Origin: Acanthornis magna
Taxonomy: Eukaryota > Chordata > Aves > Passeriformes > Acanthizidae
Reading direction: 5' to 3'
NCBI GenBank assembly: GCA_036785705.1
Contig: JAWUZG010000018.1
Coordinates: forward strand, 6,297,501 to 6,361,500
DNA: 64,000 bases
The position numbers and the translations under genes are program-made. The notes under the pieces are model-generated. The model saw only the letters and a list, made by a program, of their open reading frames with translations. It was not told the DNA's origin and did no database searches. Shown here in pieces: positions 1 through 15,539 of the stretch. Every line of letters begins with the position of its first letter. Position 1 is the first letter of the stretch.

Positions 1-3000
1 GAAGTTTTATCTTCCACTAGGACATCTTTCTCTTCTTTAGTATCACAGTATTCTCCTGTCCCACACTTTACAAATTAGGAATGCTTAAGCAATGTAAAAG
101 GTAAGATACTATGGCCAGTCTGTGAGGAAAACCTCACACTATTTGCAGGCATCATTTCAAGTGCTCTGAAATTTGCCTCTTTTCCCCTAGGAAGCATCTA
201 CTTTTGCCTTCTGATCACACAATGACACTGAAGTTAAACGAATAATACATACATCTTACAGAAAGTTAAGAGTAAAACAAAAGAATGAGAAGCTACAAAC
301 TCTGTTTTGCAGTCCTGTGCTCCAGCCACTGGACTATTTTAACAACTTTTCCATATACATATTTTTATAATGTCATATTTTGAGCAATGGAGGCATTAAA
401 TTAAGAAACATTTAAAACCTAAGCATAGACAAGGCCAATTTAGGTCTTCCAAGAAAGAATAACAGTTTGCTGTTTTGAAGTCTGTTGCCTCTAATCATTT
501 GTGTGCTACGTATCCGATGGTTCTCACCCTCAGGGTTCACATTTCGTTCGCGCTATATGTAAATAATTTAAGTGGTTTTTGGTTATACAGAGTGACATAC
601 TTCATTTAAAAAAAGAGGAAGGAAAATATTTGAAGTACTCAGAGACAAAGCATACCATGAACCATGTTGCTTAAGAACAGCTTTTTACTGTCAAAAGCAG
701 AATCTTCAATCAGATTGTGTAGTGTACTGTTACAAGTGACTCCAACATGAGTCACAGTAACAACAAAAAACCAACACCCTCCTGCTTAGAACACTGCAAA
801 GGACACAATTTAATCTGCATATCCAAACATGTGCACAGTTTCCCTAGGTACTGACACTATCTGGTACACTGCAGCATTAATCAAATGGAAACATCTGCAA
901 GAAAGGCCTCCAGCAGGACAAGCATCTGGGAAATGTCTGAGCAAGAGAATACAAGCTAAATGGTTGTTTCATTTTACTGTTATTTTCTTGTGAGCATCTG
1001 CCAGAATAAAATGTTATCAACACTTGCTTTCAGCATATCCTGTAAACATCATTTCCAGGGTCTGGAATTCCATTGGATACAGGCTTCATGTGAAAAGATA
1101 ATTTTACCTAATCTGTATGCCTTCTCGCATCTCTCTCCACCTTAATTATCTGTATAGTCTCAGCATCATACCACTCCAAACAATCTCTCAGCAACTTTTC
1201 CTTCTGGCATTTCACATTAGCGCTGATGTTGCAGTAGAAAACTTGCCTTTCCTCTCTAGTCTCAAATAACACGCCCTTAGTGTGGCGGAAGATTGTGTCA
1301 GAACTGTCCCACTCACTCTGAGTGAGACACAAAAATAAAAGGACTCTTCGTGACACATCAGCGTGATGCTGACACCACTCTGAAATCGCCAAAGAACAAG
1401 GTTAACTCTAGGATATAGGAAAGGAGCCACAGGAATATGGCATTTCATTTTGCAAGTTCTCAAATCAGTTGCAAACACAACCTCAAATACTTTTAATCTT
1501 CAAGACAGTGTAAAAGTCACCCAGGAATGCCACCTACTTTGCAATGCACAGGAGCCTGTATTTTATGCTGTTCAGATACCCTCCACAGCACACAGTCACT
1601 ATTTTTGTTTGCGAACAGCTGTCTTTGTAGGTAAGTATGTGCACACTTGTGTTTAGCTCCACGACTCCAGCATGTACATCAAACTAGGGTAGGGAAAGGT
1701 ACTTCATTTACTACGTTTAACCATATTCCACTTCTCCCCTGTTTTCAAATCTCTCTGCTAATTTCCCTTCTGCTTCCTCATCAAGATTTGGGTATCTTTA
1801 GGAGTCTCTGACCTTTTCAAGTTTGATGCTTGTTTGCCCTTAGAAATTACAGAAAAACAAGGGAATAAGTCTACTGCATTAAAGCCTCTGAGTATTTTTT
1901 TTGCACCTATGTTTGCTTCTCTGATCCCTGAAATTACCTTTGAAGCCATTACTGGTGCCAATTTCTTACATGCCTAATAAAAGCTTCTTTTGTACTCATA
2001 CTGATAGTGTGCTCCATATTTTCTCTCATCACTTGCTCAGTCTTGTAGAACCTTGTGTATTCTGTGTTTAATTTTATTTTAAAAAACTATGTCAAAATGT
2101 AAATTTCCTGAATATAATTATCTTCACAAGTTAAGGTTCACTCTTGACAAGAAGAAATTGTAGCTTTTTAAAGCTACACACAAATATAAATATAATATAT
2201 GGAGGGCAACATACCTTCATACTGTGGCTTAAAGTGGTGACTATTTTCAGGCTTTAATATTCATGAAGCTGTTTCCACTGAACTTTGTCATGCTCAAGTG
2301 ACAACTTCTCAATAGAGCACAAGAAAATTCTGTGGAAATACTAAAAGGCATGAAAAATTTGTAATGAAACCAAGGCAAAAAATAAGACCAAGAGTCCTCA
2401 GAGAGAAAAGGAGAACAAAAAATTTGCTAGTCTTCCTTCAGAAAGACACTTAAGGAAAAAGCACCAGTCTGGCTTTTCAAAATCCCTACATCCGTATCTT
2501 CAGGGTTTCTAGTAACACACTTCCTCCATTGATTTTGCAGAGCTAAAGAACATCAGCTTTTTTGTTGTTGCTAATGAGCCTTTCAAAACCTGTATCTACC
2601 CCCATTCTTTAATTTTAGATGAAGTTTGAGATGTATGAATGGAAGACAGAAAAAGAAAACCTTTGGGTCAGGTTTCGTGGGAGCTTGCTTCTGCTTGACA
2701 CAAAATTAGCACAATGAAGTCTAGCAAAGCTTTCTCAATTTTACATGTCAGCAATGGAAATGTTCCAGTCTCCAGTTAGAATAGGCAGTTCCACACAATA
2801 TTTAGGGGCTACAAACCTGCTTTCAAGAATTTATTGCCAGCTTTGCTTCACAGCAATGCTTAGCCAAGTGTTTGTGCAATGCAACAGTCAAAGGCACGTG
2901 GCGTTATTTCCAGGCTTGCTCTCTACAGACATCTATTTTCATTCAAAAACCCATGGGGGGAGGAGGGCAAACCTAAAAGCCTCTTGTGCATTGCTAGTGG

Positions 3001-6000
3001 AAGGTTACTACATGGAAAAAAGTTTACTGACTACATAAAGAAGTAAGTGTTTAAGTATCTTTCTATTAGCACTGGAAGACACACAAATGCCAGTTGCATG
3101 ATGGATTCTCATTTAACACAAATGAAAGCAAACTTCTGAAAAGTTAGAATCTCTGGCCTTGAAATTTTGGGGTTAGAAAGAGCTGTGTACTTGATACTAA
3201 AAAGTCAATCATGTCCCCGTGAATTTGTGGCTTCCTGCATTTTAAAAAAAATCTTGTTCTAGGAGCATTTAAATTCTATTTAATCGTAAGTATCAACTCA
3301 GGCTACAAAGTAACTGTCCCAATTGAAACAAACAGAACAACGTCAAAATTACTGCACTTCCCCCAAACACACCACCACTGAAACAGACCGGGCAGCAGGG
3401 ACCAGCAGCTGACATTGTAACTGCAGTAACAACTGACCAAGCTTATACTTCTATTTAGTATCTTTATTCGTGAAAACAGATACTTATCGTCCAACACTGC
3501 CTGCTACACTTCTTCAGGATCCCTCCAGCTTCCAGGGCTTTTGATCCCCACAATTTACAAGGCATTTTAGAAAGTGAGAAAGCTAAAATGAAAGCTTTAA
3601 ATCTGGATAGGGAGGAAAAAACCTCTCACTTCCTTTGGAAAACATTTTGCAGCTTGTCATAGTTATTAAAACCAGTACTCAAAGCCTACTGTTTTCTATT
3701 AGTCTGATGCTTGTAATACATTCTGTACTTTCACATGTTGTTAACATAAGGGGAGCAGTTCCAACAGCATCAGAAGCAGTGCTTTGTCAGCTCTACTCTG
3801 CTAGACTGTGATACCTGACTGGGTCATATTAAATTCTTTTATTATGAAAATACTCAGGAACAATCGTCCTGACATAGTATTAAATCACCCTTTCATTTAC
3901 TGTGAATGGAAGCTATTACTCTTGCTTTATCTGTTTAAATATGATAGTAGATTTGTTTGAGGCAGGTAATTTTCAGGACAGGACAAGGGCAACACACTCT
4001 TTGTAGAGTAATACAGTCTACTGGAATTGCTGAATGATCTATTTAGCACTGTTCTTGTCGGGGAAAAAGAAAAGACTTTTTAGGACTTCATCAGTGACAA
4101 AATAGGTTTCCTTTCTTTACTTTTTTTTATTTACCTCCACAAGAATTAGATGCCCTTTACATATGGTTACAATAAAATAAAAGTATTTGTAACTGGCTCA
4201 GAAGGAAAGACACGAAAGAGCAGTGCATTAAGGCAACTTGCAAGTTTTGGATTATAATTCTTAAGTGGGGAAGCTACTTACACCTTTATTTCCAGAGAAT
4301 GTAATAATCATAGGCATAATTTAGACTAACCACAGTAACCATGCCTTTTTACACTGAACTTGCTTCTTCTTAAAAAAAGGAACTCTGGCACACTGATCTA
4401 AATTCTGCCTTTCTGAAGGCTGACAAATAGAAATTAACCCAAGAGTGGAGAACATGGGAAGTGACTCATTCATACCCTTGGACTTCTTGTGCAGAGCAGA
4501 AAAAATGCACTACACAGTTTCTTGCTTCAAAGTGGGGATGAAGGCTATGTGCAAACACTCACCCTATTGGCAGCTATAGCCATCAGTCACAATGACTTAT
4601 CCAGGATATCCAAAGACAAAGTCAGTATAAGCAGAAGACAGTGCTTTATCCAAAGCTGTAGATCCAGCTCCTGCCAGAACCAGCAGCCAGCTTAAACCAG
4701 CCACTTCCCCTTCAAAAGGCCCTGAATGGACCATGTGAATGCAGCGTAAAGCATGGCTCAGGCAAACACTCAGAAAAGCTCTGTATTTTTAGCAAGTGCC
4801 GGCCATCAGCAGAGGCTGCAGATGTGCGGATGCGGAACACGAGGCAGCAACTCGCCACGCTGCACAGCTTCCACCCCGACTGCTCCTGCACATGGAGCTG
4901 CACAAGAACCTCCACACATCAGCATTCTAGAGACTTGGCTCTGCTTTGGGCTTTTTATAACCTGGAGAAAACACACTGCTTCTAATGGGAAATTTTAATC
5001 ACTGTCAGTCTAAAGCATGGATTGTAGTAAATTCTTTCCAATTTTTGCTGGGTGGTGTTGCTTTGAAACTCTTATCCATCTAACAGATCAAGCCAGAAAA
5101 GACTTTGACAAAACCACCTTACTTCATCAACTAGGATTATAGCTTAAATCAAGCGAAGATTGAATTGAATGATAACTAACCCAATTCAACTTACAAAGTT
5201 TTTCCTACAATAATGTTATAAGCTTTACTGTTCATCCCATAACAGAGCATCGCCTGTGAGCCAAGCAATTTATTTTCCTGTTTCAAGAGCTCATTTTCAC
5301 TTTGTCATGTACTGCAGAGTGAGCCTCTTCAGTACAACTGACTCTAATTGACTGGAATGTTGACCTCCCATGTATAGCCATATCCTAATTATTACTATAA
5401 AAACATTTGGAAAAACTACAATCTCCAAGTTAAAAATCTGTTATTTTTAAATATTCCAATATGGAAAGTCAGTGAATGAGATCATAAAATATTTAGACCT
5501 GAATTTTTGAGTAAAGATTGTTATTGAAAGGCCTCAAGTGTTATATATGCTGAATTTTACCAGTATTGAAACTTTAAAAATGAAGATATTCCATTGAGCT
5601 CTTATTGAAATCCATATAGTGAAAGCTAAATTGTACAACCCTCGTAGGGATAAACCACACTCGGAAGGTAAAAAAAACCACAGCAAAACTCATTGATTAA
5701 AAATGGATTCTGCTATTATAGAAAAAAAATTAAAATAAATACACTATAGAAAAAAAAATAATTTCATTGGGGAAGAAAGCTGTAAACATGTCTCTAGCAT
5801 ATAGCCAAAATCTGGCTTTCATCTCTATGTCTTATTCTTTGAATATGCAAAATCTTGACTGGCGACATGCAAACAAGTTCTGTGAAGACAGATCACATGA
5901 GAGGAGACAACCAAATGATACGTTGGTTACCTCTTCTTGGATTTTTAAAGGAATTTCTTTTGAAGAGCATTCACTAACAAAACTGGGGGGAGAGAAGTTG

Positions 6001-7896
6001 TAAATACCATATGTTTGCAACAACTTCTGTGCTTGCCAATCTTGACAAGAATTTCTAAAAGAAACAGTGGATGCAAAACCTAGCTCAGTTCTATAGTCTA
6101 CTGGAAGAGAATTTAACTTCCGTGGTTAGTCTCAGTGAGGTGCAGTCATATGACTTTTAGTGCATTTTCAAAAACCAATTGCAAAAACAACTGGCTTAAC
6201 CAGTTCTGCTCAAGCAGAATTCCTGAAGATAATTGATATAAAAAATTAATCATGCAAACTTCCTTTGCAAATGCACTTCCAGCTTCTCCAAGATTACTCA
6301 TTCTGACAGCTTTTAAAGCTTCAAAACATTTAACTGGATAAAAACTATACGAAAGCTCTCAGTGGCCCAGTAAACCAACCCAACCTGAGCATGCACCAAT
6401 ACTGCTTTCTTCATCAGAAGACTAATACTCATGTATATTTTCAGCATTAAAAATAGGACACTCAACATCTTAGCTGGAGTGATGTTAATTCCTACATTGT
6501 TAAAATACAGTATGATGCTATGTTCTATATATACTTGTTGAACAAGTGAATGCTGTCAGAAGAGTTTTTACAGAGCTTGAGAAAAGGCTTATGTGCTCAA
6601 AAAGCCTGTCTGACCATTGTTTTGGTGAGGGGTCATCTAAATCAGGCTGTGCTTTTAGATGCTGGTGAGGCTCAATTAGCCTCAGTAACTAACAGCACTA
6701 CTAGTGACTCAAAGTCTACGTGTCAAAAATAACTTGAGAAAAGTGCCAAATCAATTAGGAAGAATTAGTTATTGTTATCCAAGAGGCATTGGAGACAATT
6801 GTTTTACACTGTAATTTTGCCAGAAACTCACTAATGGTTGGATGCCATACTACATAACTATTTAATAGCAACTGTTTTGCAACAAATTTAATGCATCCAT
6901 TCCAAGTTGTAATGTAAGATAATTTGGATGTAAAGGACAAAATATTCGCAGTACCAGCAACAACCACAAAATGTTAATAAATTATTTACCCACTTATTAA
7001 AGAACAGGCACGACAATAAAATACACTATTAAATGTCAGAGTACTGCAATTATTAAGCCTCTTCAATTCTGTCATCAAAAATCTTTGGTGAACACTTCAG
7101 AACCATTAACTGTGTCAAGAAAAGCTGTAGGTAAAGTCTGAATGGTTGAGTACAGTGACAAGTTCAAAGAGCTACCTCAATTTCACTTTAACAGCCTAAC
7201 TACAGCTAAGAACAGCCACATGACGCATGAATTTCCAGACTACTTTACTCTGAATTAAGCAGCACAGTCCTTCAAATGAGCATTTGCATTTCACATCCAG
7301 CAGCTGGTTTTGAAGTTTTACTACGTGGTCTCCTTCCATGCAAACATTACTATTCCCACAGTGGTCTGAACACGGAAGTGACAACTGAAACACCAAAAAT
7401 GCTCCAAACACATAAAAAGCATATATGCAATCCAAAACTCCCAGATCAAGTCAGACAGATTGAAAGAGGTTGTTTTCTTGTCACTGAAAGAGCAGCTCAT
7501 GAACTACTGACCACATAGCTGGATTTCACAAGATTTTCCCCATTGGAAAGGCAAGTCTGATTCACTAGCCAAGAGTTTGGCTTCATCTGTAGTAGAACCT
7601 GTTCTCTGAAATGTTGCTTTCAACAATGCTGGAAAAAGTGGCTTTCACTTCAGTTTTTTATTCTCTTATGACACACTAAGGAAGGCTCTTCATGCCTCAT
7701 GTACTCAATGTAATGACCATGTAGAACAATTCTTTTGAACAGCACTGTTGTAACAGATGTAAAATTTCAACGACGAGCCTTTTCTGATACTGAAATTGTG
7801 TGCAACTCAAACAAACAGGCAGCATAGTCACATATATAGATCACAAACTTAACTGGCTTCTTCATTCACCATTAATCCTAACACAGAATTAAATAC
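1..7896 (-). other. TBC1D14: TBC1D14 intron 3 (partial)
   Basis: About 7.9 kb of AT-rich sequence without a recognisable exon, RNA gene or intact mobile element. The longest open frames are under 100 codons and resemble no family I know. I looked for the next TBC1D14 exon (the lysine- and arginine-rich segment leading into the TBC domain) and did not find it. Confidence 0.7.
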
Positions 7897-8017
7897 CTTT
7901 TGTATTTTCTTTGGATCTTTCTGTAAGTTTTCTCCAAGAGGTACTTTTCCAAACAACTTCCATCGCACATCGTTTTGTTTTTCAAATCTTGCACTTTGCT
8001 TTCTGGTAAACAAATTC
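7897..8017 (-). CDS. TBC1D14: TBC1D14 exon 3
   Basis: This 121-nt exon lies between a TTTTTAG acceptor (AG at 8019-8018) and a donor AAG|GTATTT at 7896. It completes the split arginine codon from exon 2 and then gives 40 codons including NLFTRKQSARFEKQND, WKLFGKVPL and KDPKKIQK. These align residue by residue with the human segment just before the basic coiled-coil region and TBC domain. It ends in phase 0, the same point at which the human protein continues with EYEDK. The following exon was not found in 1-7896, so the rest of the gene lies to the left. Confidence 0.96.
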
Positions 8018-11000
8018 CTAAAAATAATAAAAAAAAAAATTTTAAAAAATCTGATGATTAATTATAATAAAAAGAAGGATGAACATTTGCTAACCTTATG
8101 TATCCTAATCATATATTCCAACTCCTCTTGTGGTTGTGCTGACAGACCATTTCCCAGCTTCAAAAGGTACATCATGCAGTATTATCACCATAGCAGGAAA
8201 TGAACTTTGTTAAATGAGAACTTTTAGTAGATTAAAAAAAGGTTTCTTTTCCAACTTTCTAAAAGTAGACAGCTTTTATTAGCCTTCCTGTAGATCATTC
8301 AGCCTCACTCTTTTAAAAAAAGATCAAGACACTAAACCTCTTGCTGCACAAACATTCTCTACCCACCTGTTAAAACACATTACTACCAAAAATCCCAAAA
8401 ACCTTGTAGACATAGTAGCCTGTTACTGTATTTGACCTGCTTCCATAAAAGATTCCTTTTCCTAAATAAGCTTAAAAGCAGCTATCAAAACACATTAATT
8501 CTGAAGTCTCTCTGAAATGTCTAATATTCACTAGCTTAAATACTGTAGGAACGGTCATAAAACTAGACATAAAGCCACTGAAAATTAGATTAGTTTTACT
8601 GACATTGCTAGTTTTTAGTCATAAAGTGATATGCCACACTTGCATCTTCACACCACAACTACTTTTTTCCAAACCTGGACATGCAGTACAGACCACTGTT
8701 CATGCTTTTGATAGCACTCAGCTCCTCCAAGAGCACAGATATTCTACACCCATGGCATGCCTACATTATTAAAGTAACAAATTTTCTTTTTTCCTACTGT
8801 CTAGTTTCAAATATTCATATTCAAATATGTCCATGCTAGTTCCATTATTTACTCACCTCAAGGTAGGTTTATCTGGAAATTGACTACAGGTTTTTGCTCC
8901 CTCATTTAAAAGAAAAAAAAAATACACTGAGACAAAAGCATTTTTGCAACTGCAATCAGCAGGCAGCACCAGCACCTTCAAACCACAGATGCTTCCATTC
9001 TGACATTACTGCTTTCCCTTACAGTTACCACCTTAATGCCCTGTGTGTTGGCCCATCAAGTACAGATTGTTTCTTACATAAAAAGTGGCATAGTTTGGGA
9101 AATAAAATAATGTTCTGAATAAATTCATGTTCTAAAAGAGCTGAATACATGTCAGCAACAGGAACAACCTCAGCACTAAAAAGTTGTTTTTCCTGGTCAC
9201 TTTGTATCAGATGACATGAACAATATCATGCAAATACCAACAGAGATAACATTGCTGGAATACAAGAGATATGTTTAATATGTGGAGAACAATCGAGGTT
9301 ATAACGTCAGAGTGTGCTGAAATATATTATAAGGATAATAGTATGCACTGCCTTCCTTAAATATGCATATATTTATACAAATTATCACATGCTTCTGTAT
9401 CACAAGGGTACAGTTACCTTGAAATTCAAACCAAGAACAGATTATCATATTAAAAGATAAAAACAAAGTGTTTATGTACAGAAACCACGCAAGTCAATTA
9501 CAGCTGATGTCAAAGCTAAGCAGTAACTGTATTTCTCCAAACCCCTTTCAGCTACACAGAGATTATAAGAAACTAAAGCCCGAGATGATGGATTTGTATC
9601 ATCATTTGAGACAGGTACCTGGGAAATAAAATATAAACACAGACAGACAAGAGATTAATATATATATGTATATTTTTTAGTCCATTTAAAATGAAGAAAT
9701 ATCAAGCGAGTTCTAAAATATATCTAAGAACAAACAGGAAAGCATGACAGAAATAACAGCATAAAATCTACTGCACGTAAATAGGACACACAACGCAAGA
9801 CAGACTGGCTGTTCCCACAAAAGGATTTTTTCCAGGTTGTTACTACTTCAGAGCAAGCAAATTCCAGATTACAAGCCATCTTCAGAGAAAACAAGAACTT
9901 CTACCATCAGGGACAGTGGAAGAGCCCCGTAAAGAGGCACAGCTCTGTGACAGCTCTGTGCACATTCAAATCCATCTGCAAGTAAAAAGCTTTCACCACA
10001 CCTCATTAGCACTGTAATAACAGGAGAATTAAAGGCAATTTTCTCTCTGTCTCTATCCACATTAGAGGTTGCTAGCACAAGTGTATATACAAGCAACAAT
10101 TCCCTCAGTCTCCTCTGAGGGATTTTAAGAACAGTAGCAGGTCTTTACCCTCAGAGTAAAATAAAGATGAATTGGAATGATAAAGTATAACAGCTCTCTG
10201 CTGCAAGTGCCTGAGTAAGATGAATTAAATCTGAAAAGTCAATCTCACACACTTCCTCTCAATTCAATTCCACAATCCCAACTATCTACTTTCCCTTTAG
10301 AGGCAGCGTCATAATAAATAATCTGTTCTACAGCTTATCTAGCAGATGGCACAGCACTTGTTCAGCTTGCTCTTCTCTACCCCTGCATTCCACGGCACCA
10401 GGCATGTCTTTGTATTATGTCAGGGATTTCCAGTTCAGTTTTAATTTAAAATATGTATTCGAACTGAAAGCAGCATGGTCAATATACAAATTTCATTCTG
10501 GACTCTGCTTTTCCTCCGCCCTCTGCCTGGGCCTAAGTCCTAGTGTTTGGTCGGTGTCCACACTTTTTACAAATGCCAAAAAGTCTCAAAATGCCCAAAA
10601 GGCTTAAAATCATCAACACAATCAGATGTAGAACAGGAAACTACAACCTGTTCTTGCTTTGACTGAGGACACACAGCATTAAACCCTGATTTGGCCCCGG
10701 ACTCAAACACACCAAAGGTAAACCACATGACAGAATGGCATGGAAGGAGCAGAAGAGATGCCACCTAATTTGCACCCATTCTGAGAAAACTTGAGGGAAA
10801 AAAAACAAACAAATAAACAAAAAAGAACTATGGAATGTTCTCTGGTTCAATTTCTGCAGAGCTTTGCAATAAATCAGGGCAACACCACAGGGTTCTGATA
10901 AAGCCACTACTTGAGATTCCTGAACTGAAAGTAAACCTTTAAAATATGCAACTGCCTTAGGAGGAAGTTTCTTCCATATATATGTCAGAGCAAATAACTC

Positions 11001-12708
11001 ATAGCAAAACCTTTCATTTTTCTGCTGCTACAGCACAGAAAAGCAATTACTTTCCTCCTATTTTTACACAGCTCCCTTGGATTTTCAAGGAAAGTACTAA
11101 GCAGTTTCACTTCTGAGAAAATTCACAAAGAAAAATTCCATGCTAAAGGTAACTTAAGGAGATCTTACTAGCGGAAAATACAGATTAACAAGAAGCAAAA
11201 CTTCTCTATTTGAAAAAGCAAAACAAAATCCTAAACAAACAAATCTTTACTCTGAAGATGAGCTCAGAAATTCTAGGGTAAAAGATGTCAAAATTTCATT
11301 AAAAGTGTTTTTAAGACAACAAAAATTAATTTGAGATCTTGAATGTAAAAAAGGGTTGACATGCCTTGAAAGAAAAGATCACATGCTCGTCATTAGCTCA
11401 GTCTCGCTGTCCTCTTCGCAACTATCAGAGCACATCATGATGATTTACAATAGGGATATTAACAAGAACATCTGACATGATGCATGATGTCTGCAGTCTC
11501 ATTAGTGGGGAGTCATTAAAGTGTCATGGGTTACATCTGCATTCCTGTTGTACGTGCTAACTATTTTACACTAAGTGTCTGCAGCTGCTTATTTTAGAAA
11601 AGCTAAGCACAGAAGTTCAACTGAGATCAAATTTCAATTAGAAAACTGCTTTTGCACAGTTCCCTAAAAACAGTACTTGGCACCAAACAGCTGTTTAACC
11701 TTCTTATTTTAATTGAGCTGTGGAGAGATATTACCTACCTGAAGAGAATTTAATTCCAACTCCAGAGTTAATTTTTACATACAAAGAACATCCTGTAGTA
11801 CAGGATGTAGATGGAACAATCTTTTGCTTGAAAATACAGATATTGCATCATCACTTTATACTGCTCTGTCCAGCTGCCTTTTCTGTGCAGAAAAGAGGAA
11901 ATTAATACCAAGAAGCAAGTTTAGTGGTGTCAGGAAAACCTTATTTTTTAATAAAACTTAATAAACAATTCCATTTTTGTTCTCTAAGCATGGTTGAAAT
12001 AAACTAACAAAATAGTTGCCATATATATGTACTACATGTGTATATATTGCCACTATTTATGTAGCCTTGTGTGCTGTCATGGTCAGGCTGAAGCCTCAAT
12101 CAAATTTTAAAAATGTGGTTCTAAAGACATTAGGAAACAAGTAATCAAGTCAAACCTATACATATGGCATCTGTTAGAGCATTTTCAAGCTTTTGCTTTT
12201 TAAAAGTGTCCAGCATCACCACTCTGCAACACAACTGCCAACAATTACTCCCCTGTGAGGGGCTGAGAGCAGCAGCTCCACAAGCATTTAACTATTCATC
12301 TTTTCCACATTTCTGTTGTGCTTTGTCCCAAGCAAGGTTAGTAATGTATGTGAAGTCACCTCTCAAGAGGTCATCCCTTTCCACCAGGACCCCCCCACTC
12401 TGTTCAGTATGCAAACCTATCCACTAAAGCAGCAGAGACAGTGCTGCCACAGTTTCTGTTGCCAATTTACTCCAAGTCTTGAAGTCAGCTGTAAAGTTCC
12501 TTCCTGAAAAGTCTCAAAGTCTTCCCTAGCCAGGCAGGCTCAATATGGTTCCCATTCAGAGATCTCTGAAGTTTGGTACCACTAGAGTCAAGGAACTGTT
12601 TCTCTGGCACATCACTGAAACAACAGGAGCAAAGGATGGGCTCACGTGGTAGCTGTCAGAGGTGGAACTGAGCAAGGCAGGCACTTATACACCCACTGAC
12701 ACCTGTTG

Positions 12709-12723
12709 GTGCACACACACACC
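12709..12723 (+). repeat. Short CA microsatellite
   Basis: About six CA units in TBC1D14 intron 2. Confidence 0.8.
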
Positions 12724-15539
12724 TGGACATCCAGGCAACACACAGTATTTTTTTACCAGAACTCCCAATATATACCAGTTTCCTGAAACAAAAGGGTAGA
12801 AGAGCTTAGGATTTAGGAATTTTTACTAGAGCATTTGGGTTCTTCAGAATATCTGAATTTTAACTGTATTGCTGTGACTATTTAGCCAGGACTCCTTAGA
12901 TGAAGTTCTACAGTACCTGAAGAACTACTGGCACACAGCACAGAATGACAGTTGCAAGCAATAGAAAACTGAGCTGGAGTATGCTGCTCTGTAGTAGACT
13001 AACACTGATCTAGCATAGAAATTATATTTGCAAGTAAATGGATTCCTTACTCTTAAAAAGACAATTGGTGCACAGAAACATGTATGAAAACTGTCTAGAA
13101 ACTGACCCAGTTCATGCAGACTGATGCAATTTCTTATCTGCATTTAACCACCACTAATTTACAAATGCAAGTAAATTTTTGTTATGAGTTTTAAAAATAC
13201 ACACATCATCTCCTGCTCTCAAGATGCATGCTCCAAATTTTAATTAGTCTTTCAATTAAGGTTATTTTCAGAAAACAAAACAAGTGGAATAGCCATGCAA
13301 ATTAACTACTGGAAGGACTTACCAGTCTCATAAGCAGAACAGATGAAAAATAAGCACAGTGGAGAAAGTTCAAAAGGTTCAGTTTTGTAGAACAATTTTA
13401 TCTTGAAAGACAATTTTTCAAATGAGTATCAGACATGCATGTATTCTTAAGAAGCAAGAAAGAAACAGAGGCAAGTCAAAGTTCATCTCAGCTGCTTCTG
13501 AAGGAAGACCCTAAATTTCCCTGACAACTCTAAACTACAAAAGGAGAGAGCACCAAGGTCTTGAGCCCCTCAGCCTACCCAAGGCTAATGTATAGCCTTA
13601 CTTATCCATGTATAGCCTTTAGATAAGTAAGCAGATATTAATCATAAGAACCAGGTAAACCCACACTGAGCACATAAGCATTGTAAGAGATGTCTCCACA
13701 GCAATTGTTCCACAAGGCATCCAGAAAACTACATTGAAACAAGACATTTTAAATAATGTACAGCACCCATTGAGCAAAAAATAGATCAAGACAAATTCTA
13801 TTAAGTATTTGCTGTATTGTCAGCAAAAATGTCCAGCCACCTTATCTGACATAGTGTTCATTGAATTAATACCATCTAGGAAACATTCTATTATGGAATT
13901 TACTCAAAAGGTACAACATTGTTTTCTTCTCATCCTCCAATGACCTTCTCTATTCTGTACTAATCATAACATTTACAACTTACCTTCAATAAAAAGAAGA
14001 AAGATTCTCACATCTAGATGTTCCCAACTTCCCCACTTAAGCAATTTTCAGAGACTGAGAAAATAAATCCTGAAAAACCAGCAACATATTCTATCAAAGG
14101 AATTTTTGTTACCTGATTAGTGTAGGAACAAGACCGACACATAAACCATGATGACTGGAGAACTGATGGAGTTGGAAGGCATTCTTGTTAGGAGACCCAC
14201 CAAAGTTTGCTGAAACACCCTAAACCTATATTCTCCAAAGGTAAAACCCAATAATTGCTACCCATGACCAAGTAACACTGGTTTCTAGAAATAATTCGCT
14301 AGATGCAGTGACTGCCAGTTATTACATTCCCTCTGCTCAAACCCACTTCACCTCTCAGTCAACCTACACTTTGGGGAAAAAAAAAGATCAACGAACCAAA
14401 ACAACCAACAGAACAAAACATCAGCAAAAAAATTCAAGTACTTTGGCTATGGTGATGAACCTCCACAAACAAGTCAGAAGTTATGCTTTGAATAAGATTC
14501 CAAAATTACATACAAAAGCAGGGTTTGCAGAATTTTATCTCTGGGAGATTGCCAAAGGTCAGACTAAAGAAAGAACAATGCTTGGTTTATGGATAAACAA
14601 ATCAACAGAAATTGAGCCAGACAGCCTACAAGTTGACCTACCCATGAAAGAGGTAGCTAATCACAGAACTGTGTTTTATTAATTCCTACCTAATTTTAAA
14701 AACAAAGTTTTCCATCCACTGACATTCCAGTATATTCAGTGAGAATCAAGAACAACAACCCTTTACAGTGTAACAGACACCTGCAGGTCTGGAAAAATAG
14801 ACTTCCACAGTTGAGAGAAACAGTAATACAATATAAGTTAGCAGCACAGGACACCTGATAGCTTGCAAAGGGGTAAATTGGATTACCCTATTCTCTAAAT
14901 AGATTTCTGAGAAAAAGAGTAGGGTTTAATAAACTATTTATCAAAATGACAATATTCTGCATTTATCTTTTTTCTTACAGGGTAGCCCTCATTTTACAGG
15001 GGAACAAAGCAGTGCTAACTGCATTGAAGCATCCAAGACATGCAAAGATAAATTGGGCAGTAACCCTGTGAGTTTAGCTGTTAGGACTGGCTGCAACAAG
15101 CCAAAAACTATTTTGCTCATGGATAATGCACAGTACTGGTCAACAGTGCAAATAGTGCAGAATTCTCAGAAACTGAAGTTTCAGCAAGTTAGGTCTGTCA
15201 TACAAAATCAACACTCACACTTCAAACTAATATATTAGTGTCAAACAGCTATAATTACTGATCCTTTTCTAACTGGACAAATTCCCAGTTATCCTCATGT
15301 TATCAGAATAATTCAAAATTCCATTCCTAAAATCTGAAAGTAGATTTCTTCATTGATTTGAAGCACTCTTACCACACAAATAAAGAGAAAGAATACACAA
15401 AACATCATCCTAAGCAAAAAGCTGAATCCGAGAAAACTTTAAGACTTTGAAGCAATAGAGATTAAATATGGACCTTTCTGCATTAAGATCAAGAGGAAAA
15501 AGTGAATAAAAGCTCTGCCTGGTACCTACAAGACTGTAT

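Noticed and set aside
14308..14682. A 124-codon plus-strand open frame in TBC1D14 intron 2
   Set aside because: Lysine/threonine-rich, no homology, no splice or promoter context; likely chance.
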